From an uncultured bacterium (GTDB lineage: Bacteria > Calescibacteriota > Calescibacteriia > Calescibacteriales > Calescibacteriaceae), in the NCBI GenBank assembly GCA_938036315.1, contig CALHPK010000001.1, positions 124,001-188,000 on the forward strand: a DNA stretch of 64,000 nt, written 5' to 3'. The notes under the pieces are model-generated. The model was given only the letters and a program-made list of their open reading frames with translations. It was not told the origin of the DNA and made no database searches. Position 1 is the stretch's first letter, and each line of letters starts with the position of its first letter. Shown here piece after piece: positions 17,266-26,947 of the stretch. The position numbers and the translations under genes are program-made.

Positions 17266-18255
17266 GTGGAGTACAGAAAATTTGCTGGGCTCGATAAACC
17301 AATATCGGTTGTTGGCTTTGGAGTTTGGACTGTTTCTTCAGATTGGTGGGGTGTGAAAGACAAAGAATACGGGAAAAAACTCCTAATCAAAGCTAGAGAT
17401 TCTGGAATAAACTTTTTCGACACAGCAGATGCGTATGGAGATGGATACGGAGAAGAAATCTTAAAAGAGACATTCGGGGAAGACCTGAAAAACCTCGTCA
17501 TTGGTACAAAAGTAGGATACAACTTCTATGAACATAAAAGAGATGGGCACAAAGAACATCCGCAAGATTTTTCCGAAAGATATATAAGATACGCACTCGA
17601 AAACTCCCTAAAAAGGCTTGGAGTAGATTACATAGATCTATATCAAGTTCACAATCCCAAAATGCAACACATCACTGACGATCTGGTAGATACCCTACTG
17701 AAGTTAAAAGATGAAGGGAAAATAAAAACATTCGGTGGAGCAATAGGTCCAGATATAGGATGGATCAAGGAAAGTGAAGCTCTTATGAAAAAAGGAATTC
17801 TGAACTTACAGATAATCTACAGCATTCTGGAGCAGGAACCCGCTCTTACAATATTTAAAATTGGGAAAGAATTCGGGGCAAGATTTATTGTGAGAGTGCC
17901 ACACGCAAGTGGACTTTTAGATGGAACTGCAAACCCTCAGACTATCTTTCCAGCTTCAGATCATAGAAAATTCAGGAAAAAAGATTGGATGGAAAAAGCT
18001 TGGAAAGCTCTCCAAAAAATGAGGTTAACTGAGGAAATAAAAGATATGACGCTTGGTCAGATAGCTATTGCATTCTGCCTTGAGGAAGAATCAGTAGTCA
18101 CGGTCTTACCGAACTTCACAAAGGAATCTGAAATAGAAGAATGGACAAAAGTGGCTGGCAAGAGAATCGATATGAAAGAAGTTATTGAAAGAACTAGAAA
18201 GATCTACTACGAAGAGTTGTACCCCTATATAGAACTTAAGGGAGAGAGAATTTAA
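17266..18255 (+). CDS. Aldo/keto reductase
   Basis: NADPH-dependent TIM-barrel oxidoreductase of 329 aa. FFDTADAYGDGYGEEIL carries the catalytic Asp and Tyr, the following VIGTKVGY the Lys, and VDYIDLYQVHNP the His of the family. GQIAIAFCLEE and the C-terminal segment fit the cofactor site. The physiological substrate is unknown. GTG start with TAATAT 6 nt upstream. The stop codon lies in the first copy of a 27-bp tandem repeat whose second copy holds the stop of the convergent ABC gene. Confidence 0.88.
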   Translation: MEYRKFAGLDKPISVVGFGVWTVSSDWWGVKDKEYGKKLLIKARDSGINFFDTADAYGDGYGEEILKETFGEDLKNLVIGTKVGYNFYEHKRDGHKEHPQDFSERYIRYALENSLKRLGVDYIDLYQVHNPKMQHITDDLVDTLLKLKDEGKIKTFGGAIGPDIGWIKESEALMKKGILNLQIIYSILEQEPALTIFKIGKEFGARFIVRVPHASGLLDGTANPQTIFPASDHRKFRKKDWMEKAWKALQKMRLTEEIKDMTLGQIAIAFCLEEESVVTVLPNFTKESEIEEWTKVAGKRIDMKEVIERTRKIYYEELYPYIELKGERI

Positions 18256-18293
18256 TCTATCCCTGTGGGAGAGAGAATTTAATCTATCCCCGC
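18240..18293. repeat. 27-bp tandem duplication between convergent gene ends
   Basis: Copies 18240-18266 and 18267-18293 match except in the last three bases. The aldo/keto reductase stop is in copy 1 and the stop of the opposing ABC ATPase in copy 2. Confidence 0.92.
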
Positions 18294-18982
18294 TCAAGTT
18301 TCAAGACTCCATTTTCCAGTTTGTATATCTTGTCTAATTTCTGAGCTAGTGCTATATTATGTGTGACCATCAGAAAAGTAATATTGCTACTATTACACAC
18401 ATTTAGGGTTTGATTGATAATTTTTTCAGCAGTTTCTGGATCAAGGTTTCCAGTCGGCTCGTCGGCAAGAAGAATCTCTGGTCTTACTGCTATAGCTCTT
18501 GCAAGAGCAACCCTTTGGTACTCACCCCCGGATAGTTCCCAGACATTTTTTCTGGCTGGTACACCAAATTCTTCTAAAATGCTTTTTGCTATTTTATGAG
18601 CAACTTTTCCCAAGATTCGCGAGGCAAAAAACTCAACATTTTCAAGGGGTGAAAGCTCCTCGATAAGGTAGCCATTCTGAAAAACAAATGAAATTCTCTT
18701 TCCCCTCATTTTGTCAAGGGCTCGTTCCTCCTTCTCTGTTACGTCTTCGCCGAACAGAAAAACTTTACCGGCTGAAGGCTTAAGAATTGTTCCTATTATT
18801 GAAAGTAGAGTTGTCTTTCCTGACCCGGAGGCACCCACTATTGCGATCTTCTCACCTCTCCTAACCTCAAGGTTTACCCCTTTAAGCACCTCCACTTCTA
18901 CTTTGCCATCGCGAAAGGATTTCCTCACATCTTCTAGCCTTATTACAACTTCACTGTCCACTGCAAATTCACAGCCTCCCAC
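18284..18982 (-). CDS. ABC transporter ATP-binding protein, LolD/MacB type
   Basis: ATPase of 232 aa. Walker A GASGSGKTT, Q-loop SFVFQNGYLIEEL, signature LSGGEYQRVALARA, Walker B ILLADEPTGNLD, and H-loop LMVTHN. The order and the DEPTGNLD motif fit the LolD/MacB/FtsE group, which drives lipoprotein release or peptide export with a separate permease. No permease is next to it. The GTG start follows the map stop directly, so the two genes are cotranscribed and coupled; a GGGAGG stretch within the first codons could support a slightly later start. Confidence 0.85.
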   Translation of the reverse strand: MGGCEFAVDSEVVIRLEDVRKSFRDGKVEVEVLKGVNLEVRRGEKIAIVGASGSGKTTLLSIIGTILKPSAGKVFLFGEDVTEKEERALDKMRGKRISFVFQNGYLIEELSPLENVEFFASRILGKVAHKIAKSILEEFGVPARKNVWELSGGEYQRVALARAIAVRPEILLADEPTGNLDPETAEKIINQTLNVCNSSNITFLMVTHNIALAQKLDKIYKLENGVLKLERG

Positions 18983-19729
18983 TTATATTGTTAATATTTC
19001 ATTTTCTCCGTCCCTTATTCTGATTGTGTGTTCAAAATGGGCAGAAAGGGAACCGTCAGCGGTAATAACCGTCCAATTATCCTTTTGTATAATAACATCA
19101 CCGCTTCCAGCACATATCATAGGTTCAATACATATGGTCATATTCTGCATAAGCGTTATACCTTTACCTTGCTCCCCATAGTTTGGGATTGGCGGATCTT
19201 CATGAATTTGCTTGCCGATACCATGCCCACAAAAATCTCTGATCACCGAAAAACCATTTTTTCTAACAAAGGTATATATAAAATATCCAAGATCGCCGGT
19301 TTTCATACCGGGCTTTAAAAATTTTATGGAATCATAAAGCGCCCTCTCACATATCTCCACGAGCTTTTTTTTCAGAGAATCTCCATTTCCGACTATATAG
19401 GTTTTAGCTGCATCTGCGTGAAAGCCATCGTAAGAAACACCATAATCCACGCTTACAATACTTCCTTCTTCCAAGATTTTGTCATGGTACGGTATTCCGT
19501 GGATTACTTCCTGATCAACCGATACACAAACCGATGCTGGGTAGCCTTTATATTTGTAAAAGGATGGAACTCCTCCTCTTTTTTTAGCTATCTCAAATCC
19601 CAATTCATCTATCTTCTTAGCACTTACTCCGGGCTTAATTAGAGTCTCTATTTTTTCAAAAAATTCTGCTACAATCTTGCCGGCTTTTTTCATCTTTCTT
19701 ATATCATCCTCGGTCTTCGGCAGAATCAT
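18983..19729 (-). CDS. map: Methionine aminopeptidase, type I
   Basis: Protein of 248 aa that removes the initiator methionine. Metal ligands are visible: VSVDYGVSYDGFHADAAKT (two Asp), GHGIGKQIHEDP (His), CIEPMI (Glu) and SAHFEHTIRI (last Glu region). No N-terminal zinc-finger extension, so type Ia. In many genomes map sits with secY, adk and infA; here it is with an ABC ATPase gene. TAATCT lies 6 nt before the ATG and no ribosome site is seen. Confidence 0.94.
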   Translation of the reverse strand: MILPKTEDDIRKMKKAGKIVAEFFEKIETLIKPGVSAKKIDELGFEIAKKRGGVPSFYKYKGYPASVCVSVDQEVIHGIPYHDKILEEGSIVSVDYGVSYDGFHADAAKTYIVGNGDSLKKKLVEICERALYDSIKFLKPGMKTGDLGYFIYTFVRKNGFSVIRDFCGHGIGKQIHEDPPIPNYGEQGKGITLMQNMTICIEPMICAGSGDVIIQKDNWTVITADGSLSAHFEHTIRIRDGENEILTI

Positions 19730-19735
19730 CTTTAC

Positions 19736-19741
19736 AGATTA
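19736..19741 (-). promoter_or_regulatory. -10 box (TAATCT) 6 nt before map
   Basis: Minus strand: TAATCT, 6 nt, ATG at 19729. No Shine-Dalgarno site. Confidence 0.55.
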
Positions 19742-19787
19742 TTGCTCAGATTTTATTTGATTTTATTTTTTAATTATATTTATACTC

Positions 19788-21200
19788 TTAGAATCCCAAA
19801 ATATCCTTTTCACTAACGGTGTTAAAAAGTATAATGCTTAGCATCAATTTTACACCTTCAATGAGATTCTCTATTGATATTCTTTCATCTATACCATGCA
19901 TAGTTGCTACTTCTTCTTCGGTGAGGAAAAATGGCAAAAGTCCGTAAGACGGGATATTCCTACTCCTGAAAAATCTTGAATCTGTAAAGCCGGTGGCAAG
20001 AATGGGGAAGAAAGGATAATTGTATACAGATTGAACGGCATATCGAATATTGAGGAAAAACTCTTCTTCCGGTGAGGATTCTGAGAATTGATGCATAGTC
20101 AGTATTTCAAATGAAATTCTAGGATCATTTACTATCGCCTTCATCTTTTCAATCACATCAAAATAAGAGTATCCCGGCAAAAGTCTTATATCAATTACTG
20201 CTTCTGCTTCCTCCGGTATAACATTTTCTTTATATCCAGATTTTATCATCGTAATACTGAGTGTGTTTGACACCATAGCTTGTAGCTTAGGTTTCGATTG
20301 CAAAAGCAAATATAAAATTTCCCCCAATATTTTTCTAACAGCTTTACTCTTTTCGACTATCGAAAGTAAAGGAGAAAGGATTGTGCCCATTTTTGAATTC
20401 CTTACAACATGTACATCAATAGCTTTTATAAAATTTTTTGTGAACTCTCTACCGAAGTTCGTTTCTGAAATTTTGGACAATGCCGATAGCAGAATAAGGT
20501 TGGGATTTTCTTTGTGTGGCATTGAAGCGTGCCCAGACTTTCCTTTAGCGACAATCTTGAGCCACAATGGACCTTTCTCTCCAAAGCATGGTAGATATAT
20601 CTTTTTCCCATTCAGAATCGCTCCTGTTCCACCCTCGTTTATAACCCCAAATCCCTCTATATTTTCATTTTCCACCACAAACTTCGCTCCCTTTTCTCCT
20701 CCCATCTCCTCATCAGCAACAGAAATATATCTTATTGTCCTTCTGATTGGAATTCTGAGTCTTTTTACCAATGACATAGCAACTGCTTCACAAACTGCAA
20801 GTCCCTTACAATCTATCGCCCCACGACCCCACACATAGCCATTTTTTACCTCGCCTGAAAACGGGGGGACAGACCACTCCTTAGGATTTGCCGGGACGAC
20901 ATCAAGATGACTCAAAAGTATCAACGGTTTAAGCTTTGTATCCTCACCCTTGAGGTCAGAAATTATACTTACCCTTTTAGGATCGGATTCAACCATTCTC
21001 GATTCTATATTGAATGAGTTAAAGTATCTTTGAAGCAAAATTGCAGCTTCGTACTCGTCGCCGGGAGGGTTTGTTGTATCTACTCTTATCAAATCGCGCA
21101 GAAGCGAAACACTTTCATCCCCAATTTCATTCCATCTTATAGAAGATATTATATCGCTAATCTTTTTTCTTAACTCTTCTTTGCCGTTTTTACCCTGCAT
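19788..21200 (-). CDS. M20-family metallopeptidase/deacylase
   Basis: Protein of 470 aa. Zinc ligands in order: LLSHLDVVPANP (His), GRGAIDCKG (Asp), VADEEMGGEKGA (Glu-Glu catalytic pair), and His near the end in TMHGIDERI. A dimerisation domain occupies the middle. The family includes acetylornithine deacetylase, succinyl-diaminopimelate desuccinylase and carboxypeptidases. The length and the opening DTTNPPGDEY fit the ArgE/DapE/CPG2 group but do not fix the substrate. Single gene; TAAAAT lies 6 nt before the ATG. Confidence 0.85.
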   Translation of the reverse strand: MQGKNGKEELRKKISDIISSIRWNEIGDESVSLLRDLIRVDTTNPPGDEYEAAILLQRYFNSFNIESRMVESDPKRVSIISDLKGEDTKLKPLILLSHLDVVPANPKEWSVPPFSGEVKNGYVWGRGAIDCKGLAVCEAVAMSLVKRLRIPIRRTIRYISVADEEMGGEKGAKFVVENENIEGFGVINEGGTGAILNGKKIYLPCFGEKGPLWLKIVAKGKSGHASMPHKENPNLILLSALSKISETNFGREFTKNFIKAIDVHVVRNSKMGTILSPLLSIVEKSKAVRKILGEILYLLLQSKPKLQAMVSNTLSITMIKSGYKENVIPEEAEAVIDIRLLPGYSYFDVIEKMKAIVNDPRISFEILTMHQFSESSPEEEFFLNIRYAVQSVYNYPFFPILATGFTDSRFFRSRNIPSYGLLPFFLTEEEVATMHGIDERISIENLIEGVKLMLSIILFNTVSEKDILGF

Positions 21201-21206
21201 ACTTTA

Positions 21207-21212
21207 ATTTTA
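21207..21212 (-). promoter_or_regulatory. -10 box (TAAAAT) 6 nt before the M20 peptidase
   Basis: Minus strand: TAAAAT, 6 nt, ATG at 21200. Confidence 0.55.
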
Positions 21213-21296
21213 GTAATTAGTAATTTATTCAAACACAAAAATAAAATAAAACAAAAGGTAAGAAACTTACATTTGCAACACAGCAAAGTAAAATGA

Positions 21297-21302
21297 TAAA
21301 AT
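21297..21302 (+). promoter_or_regulatory. -10 box (TAAAAT) before clpP
   Basis: TAAAAT lies 9 nt before the ATG at 21312 and 6 nt before an in-frame TTG at 21309. Either codon could be the leaderless start. Confidence 0.45.
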
Positions 21303-21311
21303 AATTTTTTG

Positions 21312-21920
21312 ATGTATGTACCTTTTGTAATAGAGCAGACCAGTAAAGGGGAACGGGCTTACGATATATGGTCAAGACTCCTTAGCGAAAGAATAATATT
21401 CATTGGTAGCCCCATTACAGATCAGGTAGCAAACGTAGTAGTTGCTCAACTCCTTTATCTTGATGCCGAAAATCCAGAAAAAGATATATACGTTTATATA
21501 AATTCTCCGGGGGGAAGCATCACAGCAGGACTTGCCATATATGATACAATACAATATGTAAATTCAGATGTCGCTACAATATGTATAGGTCAATGTGCAT
21601 CTATGGCCACGGTGATTTTAGCATCGGGAACACCCAGTAAAAGATTCGCCCTACCACACTCAAGAATTATGCTACACCAGCCTTGGGGGGGAATAGAGGG
21701 AACAGCCCAAGACATAGAAATACACGCTAAAGAAATACTTAGACTAAAAAAAATAGTGAATGAAATATTAGCCCAACACACAGGACAAAGTCTGACAAAA
21801 ATAGAACAAGATACATCAAGAGATTTTTTTATGTCGGCAGAAGAAGCACTAAAGTATGGAATTATAGATAAAATTATATACCCAAATAAAGCTTCTCAAA
21901 AAACCGCTACAAAAAAATGA
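21312..21920 (+). CDS. clpP: ATP-dependent Clp protease proteolytic subunit
   Basis: Serine protease of 202 aa that forms the tetradecameric chamber used by ClpX, ClpA or ClpC. Catalytic Ser is in [14 protein letters not shown] (about residue 97), His in [14 protein letters not shown], Asp in [15 protein letters not shown]. The N-terminus [20 protein letters not shown] is the family start. An in-frame TTG one codon earlier (21309) is 6 nt from the -10 box and is an alternative. The dcd gene follows, overlapping or abutting the stop. No clpX is adjacent. Confidence 0.96.
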   Translation: MYVPFVIEQTSKGERAYDIWSRLLSERIIFIGSPITDQVANVVVAQLLYLDAENPEKDIYVYINSPGGSITAGLAIYDTIQYVNSDVATICIGQCASMATVILASGTPSKRFALPHSRIMLHQPWGGIEGTAQDIEIHAKEILRLKKIVNEILAQHTGQSLTKIEQDTSRDFFMSAEEALKYGIIDKIIYPNKASQKTATKK

Positions 21921-21937
21921 TTCAGGAGGAAAAACCA

Positions 21938-22492
21938 ATGGTTATGCCCGACAAATGGATAAAAAAAATGGCAATAGAGTATGGGTTGATAGAACCCTTT
22001 GAAGAAAAACTTGTAGGTAAAGGAGTAGTATCATTCGGCCTATCCTCATACGGATATGATTTCAGAATTGCCAACGAATTTAAAATATTCACAAATGTAA
22101 ATTCAACCATAGTAGATCCTAAAAAGTTTGACGAGAAATCATTCATCACAGTAATAGGAGACTTCTGCATAATACCGCCAAATTCATTTGCTCTTGGACG
22201 CTCAGTGGAATACTTCAGAATCCCGCGAGATATACTAGCTATATGCATTGGGAAATCAACTTATGCAAGGTGCGGAATAATAGTAAACGTGACCCCACTT
22301 GAACCATCATGGGAAGGCTACCTCACAGTAGAGATCTCAAATACCACCCCACTACCAGCAAAAATATACGCATTCGAAGGAATAGCTCAAATCATATTTA
22401 TAAAAGCATCTGAAGAATGCGAAATATCATATGCCGACAGAAAAGGGAAATATATGAACCAGCCCGGTATAGTTCTTCCAAAAATAGAATAG
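21938..22492 (+). CDS. dcd: dCTP deaminase
   Basis: Protein of 184 aa that converts dCTP to dUTP for thymidylate synthesis. [16 protein letters not shown], the [10 protein letters not shown] active-site segment, [21 protein letters not shown] and a C-terminal [12 protein letters not shown] are diagnostic. I choose this ATG because AGGAGG ends 8 nt before it. An upstream ATG at 21917 overlaps the clpP stop but has no ribosome site. Cotranscribed with clpP. Whether it is mono- or bifunctional (deaminase plus dUTPase) cannot be judged. Confidence 0.92.
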   Translation: MVMPDKWIKKMAIEYGLIEPFEEKLVGKGVVSFGLSSYGYDFRIANEFKIFTNVNSTIVDPKKFDEKSFITVIGDFCIIPPNSFALGRSVEYFRIPRDILAICIGKSTYARCGIIVNVTPLEPSWEGYLTVEISNTTPLPAKIYAFEGIAQIIFIKASEECEISYADRKGKYMNQPGIVLPKIE

Positions 22493-22610
22493 TTGTATGA
22501 TCTTAAAAGTAACCCGAGCGGTAAATCTCCGTAAATTTTGTCTTGATGGTAAAAAGGCTAAATCTAATTACCTATAACTAATCTATTGCTAAATATCAAT
22601 CTAACATAAG

Positions 22611-23657
22611 ATGAAAGCATGGATCCTTAACAAGTTTGGTTACGACGGGATAAACTTGCGTGAAGTAGATAAGCCAGTAGCGGGATTCGGAGAGGTTGTA
22701 ATCCGTGTTCTGGCATGTGGGATATGCTACAGAGATATAATCGATATACAAGGGGGATTCAAATATACCGTGCTCCCAACAGTTCCTGGACATGAAATAT
22801 GTGGGGTAGTTGAACAAATCGGCGAAAAAGTTGAGAACCTTTCAAAAGGAGATATAGTAATATCGCGACACGGAGCTTTCTGCGGGAAATGTGAACTCTG
22901 CCTTTCTGGAAATGATAATCTATGCATTACTGCACCGCAAAAGTTTGTCCACTCAATCCCAGGGGGATATGCCGAATATGTAAAAGCTCCTGAATCTGCT
23001 TTTGAAAAAATTCCGCCAACCTTACACAAAAAATTTTCCCCAGCTGAACTGTCTACAATCTTCTGTGCAGTTGGAACAGCTTTCAGAGCATTAGTATCTC
23101 AAGCTCAGGTAAAGCCAGGCGATACAGTACTTATCACTGGTGCAGGTGGTGGAGTGGGAGTTCATGCGGTCCAGATTGCAAAATTTCTCGGGGCATATAC
23201 AATAGCCATAACTACATCTACAGAAAAAGCTGAAAGGCTAAAATTACTTGGAGCAGATGAAGTCATACTAGCAACTAAGCAAAATTTAAGATTTAACGAA
23301 CAGGTTATGTCAATAACAGGAGGAAGGGGGGTTGATGCGGTTATAGAAAATACTGGCTCAATAGGTCTTGAGGCAGCGATAAGGAGTTTGAAAATCGGGG
23401 GAACATTAGTACTTGTAGGGAATATAAAAGTGGATAGATATCCTCTGAATCCCGGAATGGTGATAACCCGTGAATTAAAACTTAAGGGCACAGTCGGGAT
23501 AACCCATAATGAACTACAAAATCTATTCAAAGTTTTAGAGTATAGCAATATAAAACCTATAGTCCACGCAGAGTTCCCCCTTGAAAACATGATGGATGCG
23601 CACAAATATCTGACAGAAGGTAAAACCTTCGGAAGAATTGCCCTGAAACCAACTTAA
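22611..23657 (+). CDS. Zinc-dependent alcohol dehydrogenase family protein
   Basis: MDR-superfamily oxidoreductase of 348 aa. Catalytic zinc ligands: CGICYRD and PGHEICGVVEQIG; structural zinc Cys cluster CGKCELCLSGNDNLC; NAD(P)-binding GAGGGVGVHAVQIAKFLG. It oxidises an alcohol or reduces an aldehyde; the substrate is not predictable. Monocistronic. Upstream there is a TAACAT sequence close to the start but no clear spacing match and no ribosome site. Confidence 0.87.
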   Translation: MKAWILNKFGYDGINLREVDKPVAGFGEVVIRVLACGICYRDIIDIQGGFKYTVLPTVPGHEICGVVEQIGEKVENLSKGDIVISRHGAFCGKCELCLSGNDNLCITAPQKFVHSIPGGYAEYVKAPESAFEKIPPTLHKKFSPAELSTIFCAVGTAFRALVSQAQVKPGDTVLITGAGGGVGVHAVQIAKFLGAYTIAITTSTEKAERLKLLGADEVILATKQNLRFNEQVMSITGGRGVDAVIENTGSIGLEAAIRSLKIGGTLVLVGNIKVDRYPLNPGMVITRELKLKGTVGITHNELQNLFKVLEYSNIKPIVHAEFPLENMMDAHKYLTEGKTFGRIALKPT

Positions 23658-23695
23658 AAATAAAGGAAAATTGAAAAATCAAGGTTCAGGAAAAC

Positions 23696-23701
23696 TATTC
23701 T
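23696..23701 (+). promoter_or_regulatory. -10 box (TATTCT) 8 nt before rpmC
   Basis: TATTCT, 8 nt, ATG at 23710, with no ribosome site. Confidence 0.5.
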
Positions 23702-23709
23702 ATTGAATT

Positions 23710-23985
23710 ATGGGAAAAGTAGAAGATTCCCTAAATTTACTGAGAGAGCTTGGAGACGAAGATCTGAAATCAAGATTATTAGAATCAAGAAAGGAACTTT
23801 TCGCGCTCAGAACACTCACCTGGAGAGAGGGGAAAACAAATCCTGCAAGAATAAGAGCTCTGAAGAAAGAAATAGCAAGAATACTTACAATTTTAAAAGA
23901 AAAAGAATTGAGTAAGAAAGCACAAAATGCAGTAGATGGTCAGCAGGGCAGTGATAGAGAAATGGGAAGAAGAAAAAACAGATAA
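23710..23985 (+). CDS. rpmC: Ribosomal protein L29 (uL29)
   Basis: Protein of 91 aa. LLRELGDEDLKSRLLESRKE and the helix ending ELFALRTLT, then NPARIRALKKEIARILTILKE, are the two-helix L29 signature. It binds 23S rRNA near the exit tunnel. L29 is usually about 65 aa; here a basic C-terminal extension overlaps the next gene by 50 nt. The gene normally lies between rplP and rpsQ in the S10/spc operon, but here it stands apart, followed by a DUF72 gene. TATTCT is 8 nt before the ATG. Confidence 0.85.
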   Translation: MGKVEDSLNLLRELGDEDLKSRLLESRKELFALRTLTWREGKTNPARIRALKKEIARILTILKEKELSKKAQNAVDGQQGSDREMGRRKNR

Positions 23986-24772
23986 ATATTTCGTTGGGAC
24001 ATCTGGATTTAGTTACCAGGATTGGCGTAAAGTTTTCTACCCCAAAGACATAAAATCACAAGATTTCCTGCGCTTCTATTCAAAACATTTTAGAACAACC
24101 GAAATAAATTCAACTTACTACAAAATCCCATCACCAAAAGTTATTGAAAGCTTGCGCAAAAAAGTCGATAAAAACTTTGTATTCTCCGTGAAAGCCAACC
24201 AAATTTTCACACACTCAAGAGAATATTCAACCACAGACACTGCTAAAATGAAAGAAATCTTAGGATCATTTGGAGAGAACCTAGGAGTGGTCCTCTTTCA
24301 GTTCCCCTACTCATTCCATAGATCTACTAAAAATGAAGAATATATAAAGAAGTTGAGAGATGATTTTCAAGAATTTGAAATAGCTTTTGAGTTCAGATCC
24401 TCTGAGTGGGTCTGTTCAGAAATCTTTGAGCTTCTCCAGAAAATAGATGTTATATTTGTGTGCGTTGATGAACCAAAAATCAAAGGGTTACTACCTCCTA
24501 TATTTACCTTGACATCCAATAAAAAAGTGTCATATATCAGGTTCCACGGGAGAAATGCTGAGAAGTGGTATAACCACCAAAAACCCGAAGAAAGATATGA
24601 CTACCTGTACTCTGAGGAAGAATTAACTGAATGGGTGAGCAAAATCAGAAGTTCCAAAGCCAAAGTGCGAAAATTATTCGCATACTTTAATAACCATCCA
24701 AAAGCCCAAGCTGTCGAAAACGCAAAAACCTTCGAAAGGCTTCTTAATCAAAGTGAAAGTGCTCAATTCTAA
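23936..24772 (+). CDS. DUF72 (YecE-like) protein
   Basis: TIM-barrel protein of 278 aa with the family landmarks YFVGTSGFSYQDW, TTEINSTYYKIPS, FVFSVKANQIFTH, GVVLFQFPYSF, SYIRFHGRNAEKW and FAYFNNHPKAQAV. Function of the family is not established. It overlaps the end of rpmC by 50 nt, so it is cotranscribed; the GTG five codons inside is an alternative start that would shorten the overlap. Confidence 0.85.
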   Translation: MVSRAVIEKWEEEKTDKYFVGTSGFSYQDWRKVFYPKDIKSQDFLRFYSKHFRTTEINSTYYKIPSPKVIESLRKKVDKNFVFSVKANQIFTHSREYSTTDTAKMKEILGSFGENLGVVLFQFPYSFHRSTKNEEYIKKLRDDFQEFEIAFEFRSSEWVCSEIFELLQKIDVIFVCVDEPKIKGLLPPIFTLTSNKKVSYIRFHGRNAEKWYNHQKPEERYDYLYSEEELTEWVSKIRSSKAKVRKLFAYFNNHPKAQAVENAKTFERLLNQSESAQF

Positions 24773-24937
24773 GCACTATTCTATTGAACATTCTTCAGAA
24801 GATTTACATCTCAGTGCTGAATCAAAGTTGAAAAAAGTTGAAATTAGATATTCCAGTAAAGCATAAATCCACACAAAATACGATATAAATTAAATATATA
24901 GCATAGACAGAATATATAAGCAAAAAATACAAAACAG

Positions 24938-26623
24938 ATGGAAAAGATAGGACAAATTCTTGAGAGGTTAGGAGTCTCTCCCGAGAAGATCAAAGAGGCT
25001 CTATCCATACAGATGGAGAAAGGGGGAAGACTGGGAGAGATACTTATTAGAATGGGAGTTATAAACGACAGCATACTTGCAGAAGCTCTATCAATACAGC
25101 TTAACCTATCTCTAAAAAAAACAATATCGAAGGAAGAAGTCGCTGAGGATATGTCATCTCGTTTCCCATCACATGTAGTAAAAGAAAAGAAATTTGTAGT
25201 CCTAAAAAACCCAAATTCCGATGTGGCAGCAGTAGCAGTTGCAGATCCAACGAAAATTGACATAATACTTGATCTTCAGAAAATTTACAAAAAAGCACTG
25301 AAAGTTTTCTGCGCTCCACAGAGCGAAATAGAAAGAATCATAAATGAGATATACGGATTTGGTGCAGGAATAGAGGTATCAAAAGAGGTCGAAAAGGCAG
25401 AAGAAATATTTGCAGCAGAAATAGAGGAGACAACTAAAGATATTCTCGAAGAAAAAGGCGATGCTCCAATAATAAGGTTCGTTAACGCTTTATTCTTTCA
25501 GGCTGTCAGACAAACTGCTTCTGATATCCATATAGAACCTGCAGAAAAAGAAACATCTATACGTATGAGGATTGACGGTGTTTTACACGAAGTAATAAAG
25601 ATCAGCAAGAACCTACACGAACCGATAGTCTCAAGAATAAAAGTAATGTCCAGACTCGACATAGCGGAAAGGAGAATTCCCCAGGATGGTAAAATAAAGC
25701 TCAAAGTGGCAGGGAAAGATATAGATGTTAGAGTATCTACTCTGCCAACGGTCTTCGGTGAAAGAGTTTCTCTGAGAATTCTTGATAGAACCGCAACTAT
25801 TCTCAAAATTGAAGAACTCGGAATGGAAGAAGATATTCAGGAGAAAATAAAGAAGTTAATCAGAAAAACCTATGGTATGATACTTATTACTGGGCCAACT
25901 GGTTCCGGTAAGACAACGACTCTGTACGCATGCCTTTCTGAAATAAACTCCCAAGAAATAAATATAATAACTATAGAAGATCCGATAGAATACCAGCTGA
26001 AGGGAATAAACCAAATTCAGGTGAATCCCAAGGTAGGTCTTACCTTCGCAACTGGTCTGAGATCTATCTTGAGACAGGATCCAGATGTTATAATGGTTGG
26101 AGAAATAAGAGATAGCGAAACAGCATCTATAGCAATCCACGCTGCACTAACTGGACACCTTGTCCTATCGACTTTACACACAAATGATGCCCCATCTGCA
26201 ATAACAAGACTTATTGACATGGGAATAGAACCATATCTTATATCCTCTGCAGTGTTCGCAACACTTTCCCAGAGATTGGTCAGAAAAATTTGCACAAACT
26301 GTATCTTCCCCTATGAACCAGACCCAAGAGAATTAGAGATACTGGGACTTGCCAGGGAACAACTCCCAGATGGAGTTCTATTCAGAGGTCGCGGTTGCAG
26401 AGATTGTCTAGGAACAGGTTTCAAAGGAAGAATAGGAATCTTCGAGCTCTTCCTTATAGATGATGAAATAAGGGAATTGATAAATGAAAAAGCTGATTCT
26501 ATGAAGCTAAAAACAATCGGGATATCAAAGGGTATGAGAACACTTCGAGAGGATGGAATTCTCAAAGTAATAAAAGGTATAACAACCCCCCAAGAAGTAG
26601 CCAGAGTAATTCAAGAAGATTAA
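24938..26623 (+). CDS. Type II secretion/type IV pilus assembly ATPase (GspE/PilB family)
   Basis: Hexameric ATPase of 561 aa. The N-terminal GspE domain (about 1-140, GQILERLGVSPEKIKEAL) precedes a catalytic domain. Walker A is GPTGSGKTTTLYA (about 318), Asp box ITIEDPIEYQ, Walker B RQDPDVIMVGEIRD and His box AALTGHLVLSTLHTND. The zinc-binding pairs CTNC and CRDC near the C-terminus are typical. It powers pilus extension, pseudopilus assembly or DNA uptake. No pilC, pilM or pilin gene is near. A TATATA-type box lies 14 nt or more upstream of the ATG. Confidence 0.9.
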   Translation: MEKIGQILERLGVSPEKIKEALSIQMEKGGRLGEILIRMGVINDSILAEALSIQLNLSLKKTISKEEVAEDMSSRFPSHVVKEKKFVVLKNPNSDVAAVAVADPTKIDIILDLQKIYKKALKVFCAPQSEIERIINEIYGFGAGIEVSKEVEKAEEIFAAEIEETTKDILEEKGDAPIIRFVNALFFQAVRQTASDIHIEPAEKETSIRMRIDGVLHEVIKISKNLHEPIVSRIKVMSRLDIAERRIPQDGKIKLKVAGKDIDVRVSTLPTVFGERVSLRILDRTATILKIEELGMEEDIQEKIKKLIRKTYGMILITGPTGSGKTTTLYACLSEINSQEINIITIEDPIEYQLKGINQIQVNPKVGLTFATGLRSILRQDPDVIMVGEIRDSETASIAIHAALTGHLVLSTLHTNDAPSAITRLIDMGIEPYLISSAVFATLSQRLVRKICTNCIFPYEPDPRELEILGLAREQLPDGVLFRGRGCRDCLGTGFKGRIGIFELFLIDDEIRELINEKADSMKLKTIGISKGMRTLREDGILKVIKGITTPQEVARVIQED

Positions 26624-26947
26624 CCCACAAGATGAAATTTAAAAGCAACTTGGCAAACACTCTCATTATGACAATATGACTATAAAATCCTAATCCTAAA
26701 AAGACTGCAAAAACAATTGAGCTCTCAAATAGATAGAAATTGATATATCGAGTATGAGCCCAATATCGAGTATGAGCCCAAAAAGCTTATCAGTGTAAGC
26801 CAAAAAGTCCCAGCAAGTAGTACCGAGATGAGAATCTACCTTAAATTATAAGAGTGAACAAAAAAACTTGTTTTTACATTCGTCTATAAAAAATAACCTA
26901 TAGAAAATAGAAATTGAGGAAAAAATAAGAACTGGGGAGTAAACGCT
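26624..26947. other. AT-rich intergenic region before atpA
   Basis: A 324-nt gap containing an 18-bp tandem duplication (26745-26780) and several TATAAT-like sequences. No gene or RNA structure that I recognise. The atpA ribosome site GGGGAG lies at its end. Confidence 0.5.
26745..26780. repeat. 18-bp perfect tandem duplication upstream of atpA
   Basis: ATATCGAGTATGAGCCCA occurs at 26745-26762 and again at 26763-26780. Confidence 0.93.

Noticed and set aside
20263-20838. Plus-strand open frame of 191 codons inside the M20 peptidase
   Set aside because: It is antisense to a gene with clear zinc-binding motifs, and its sequence shows no family features.
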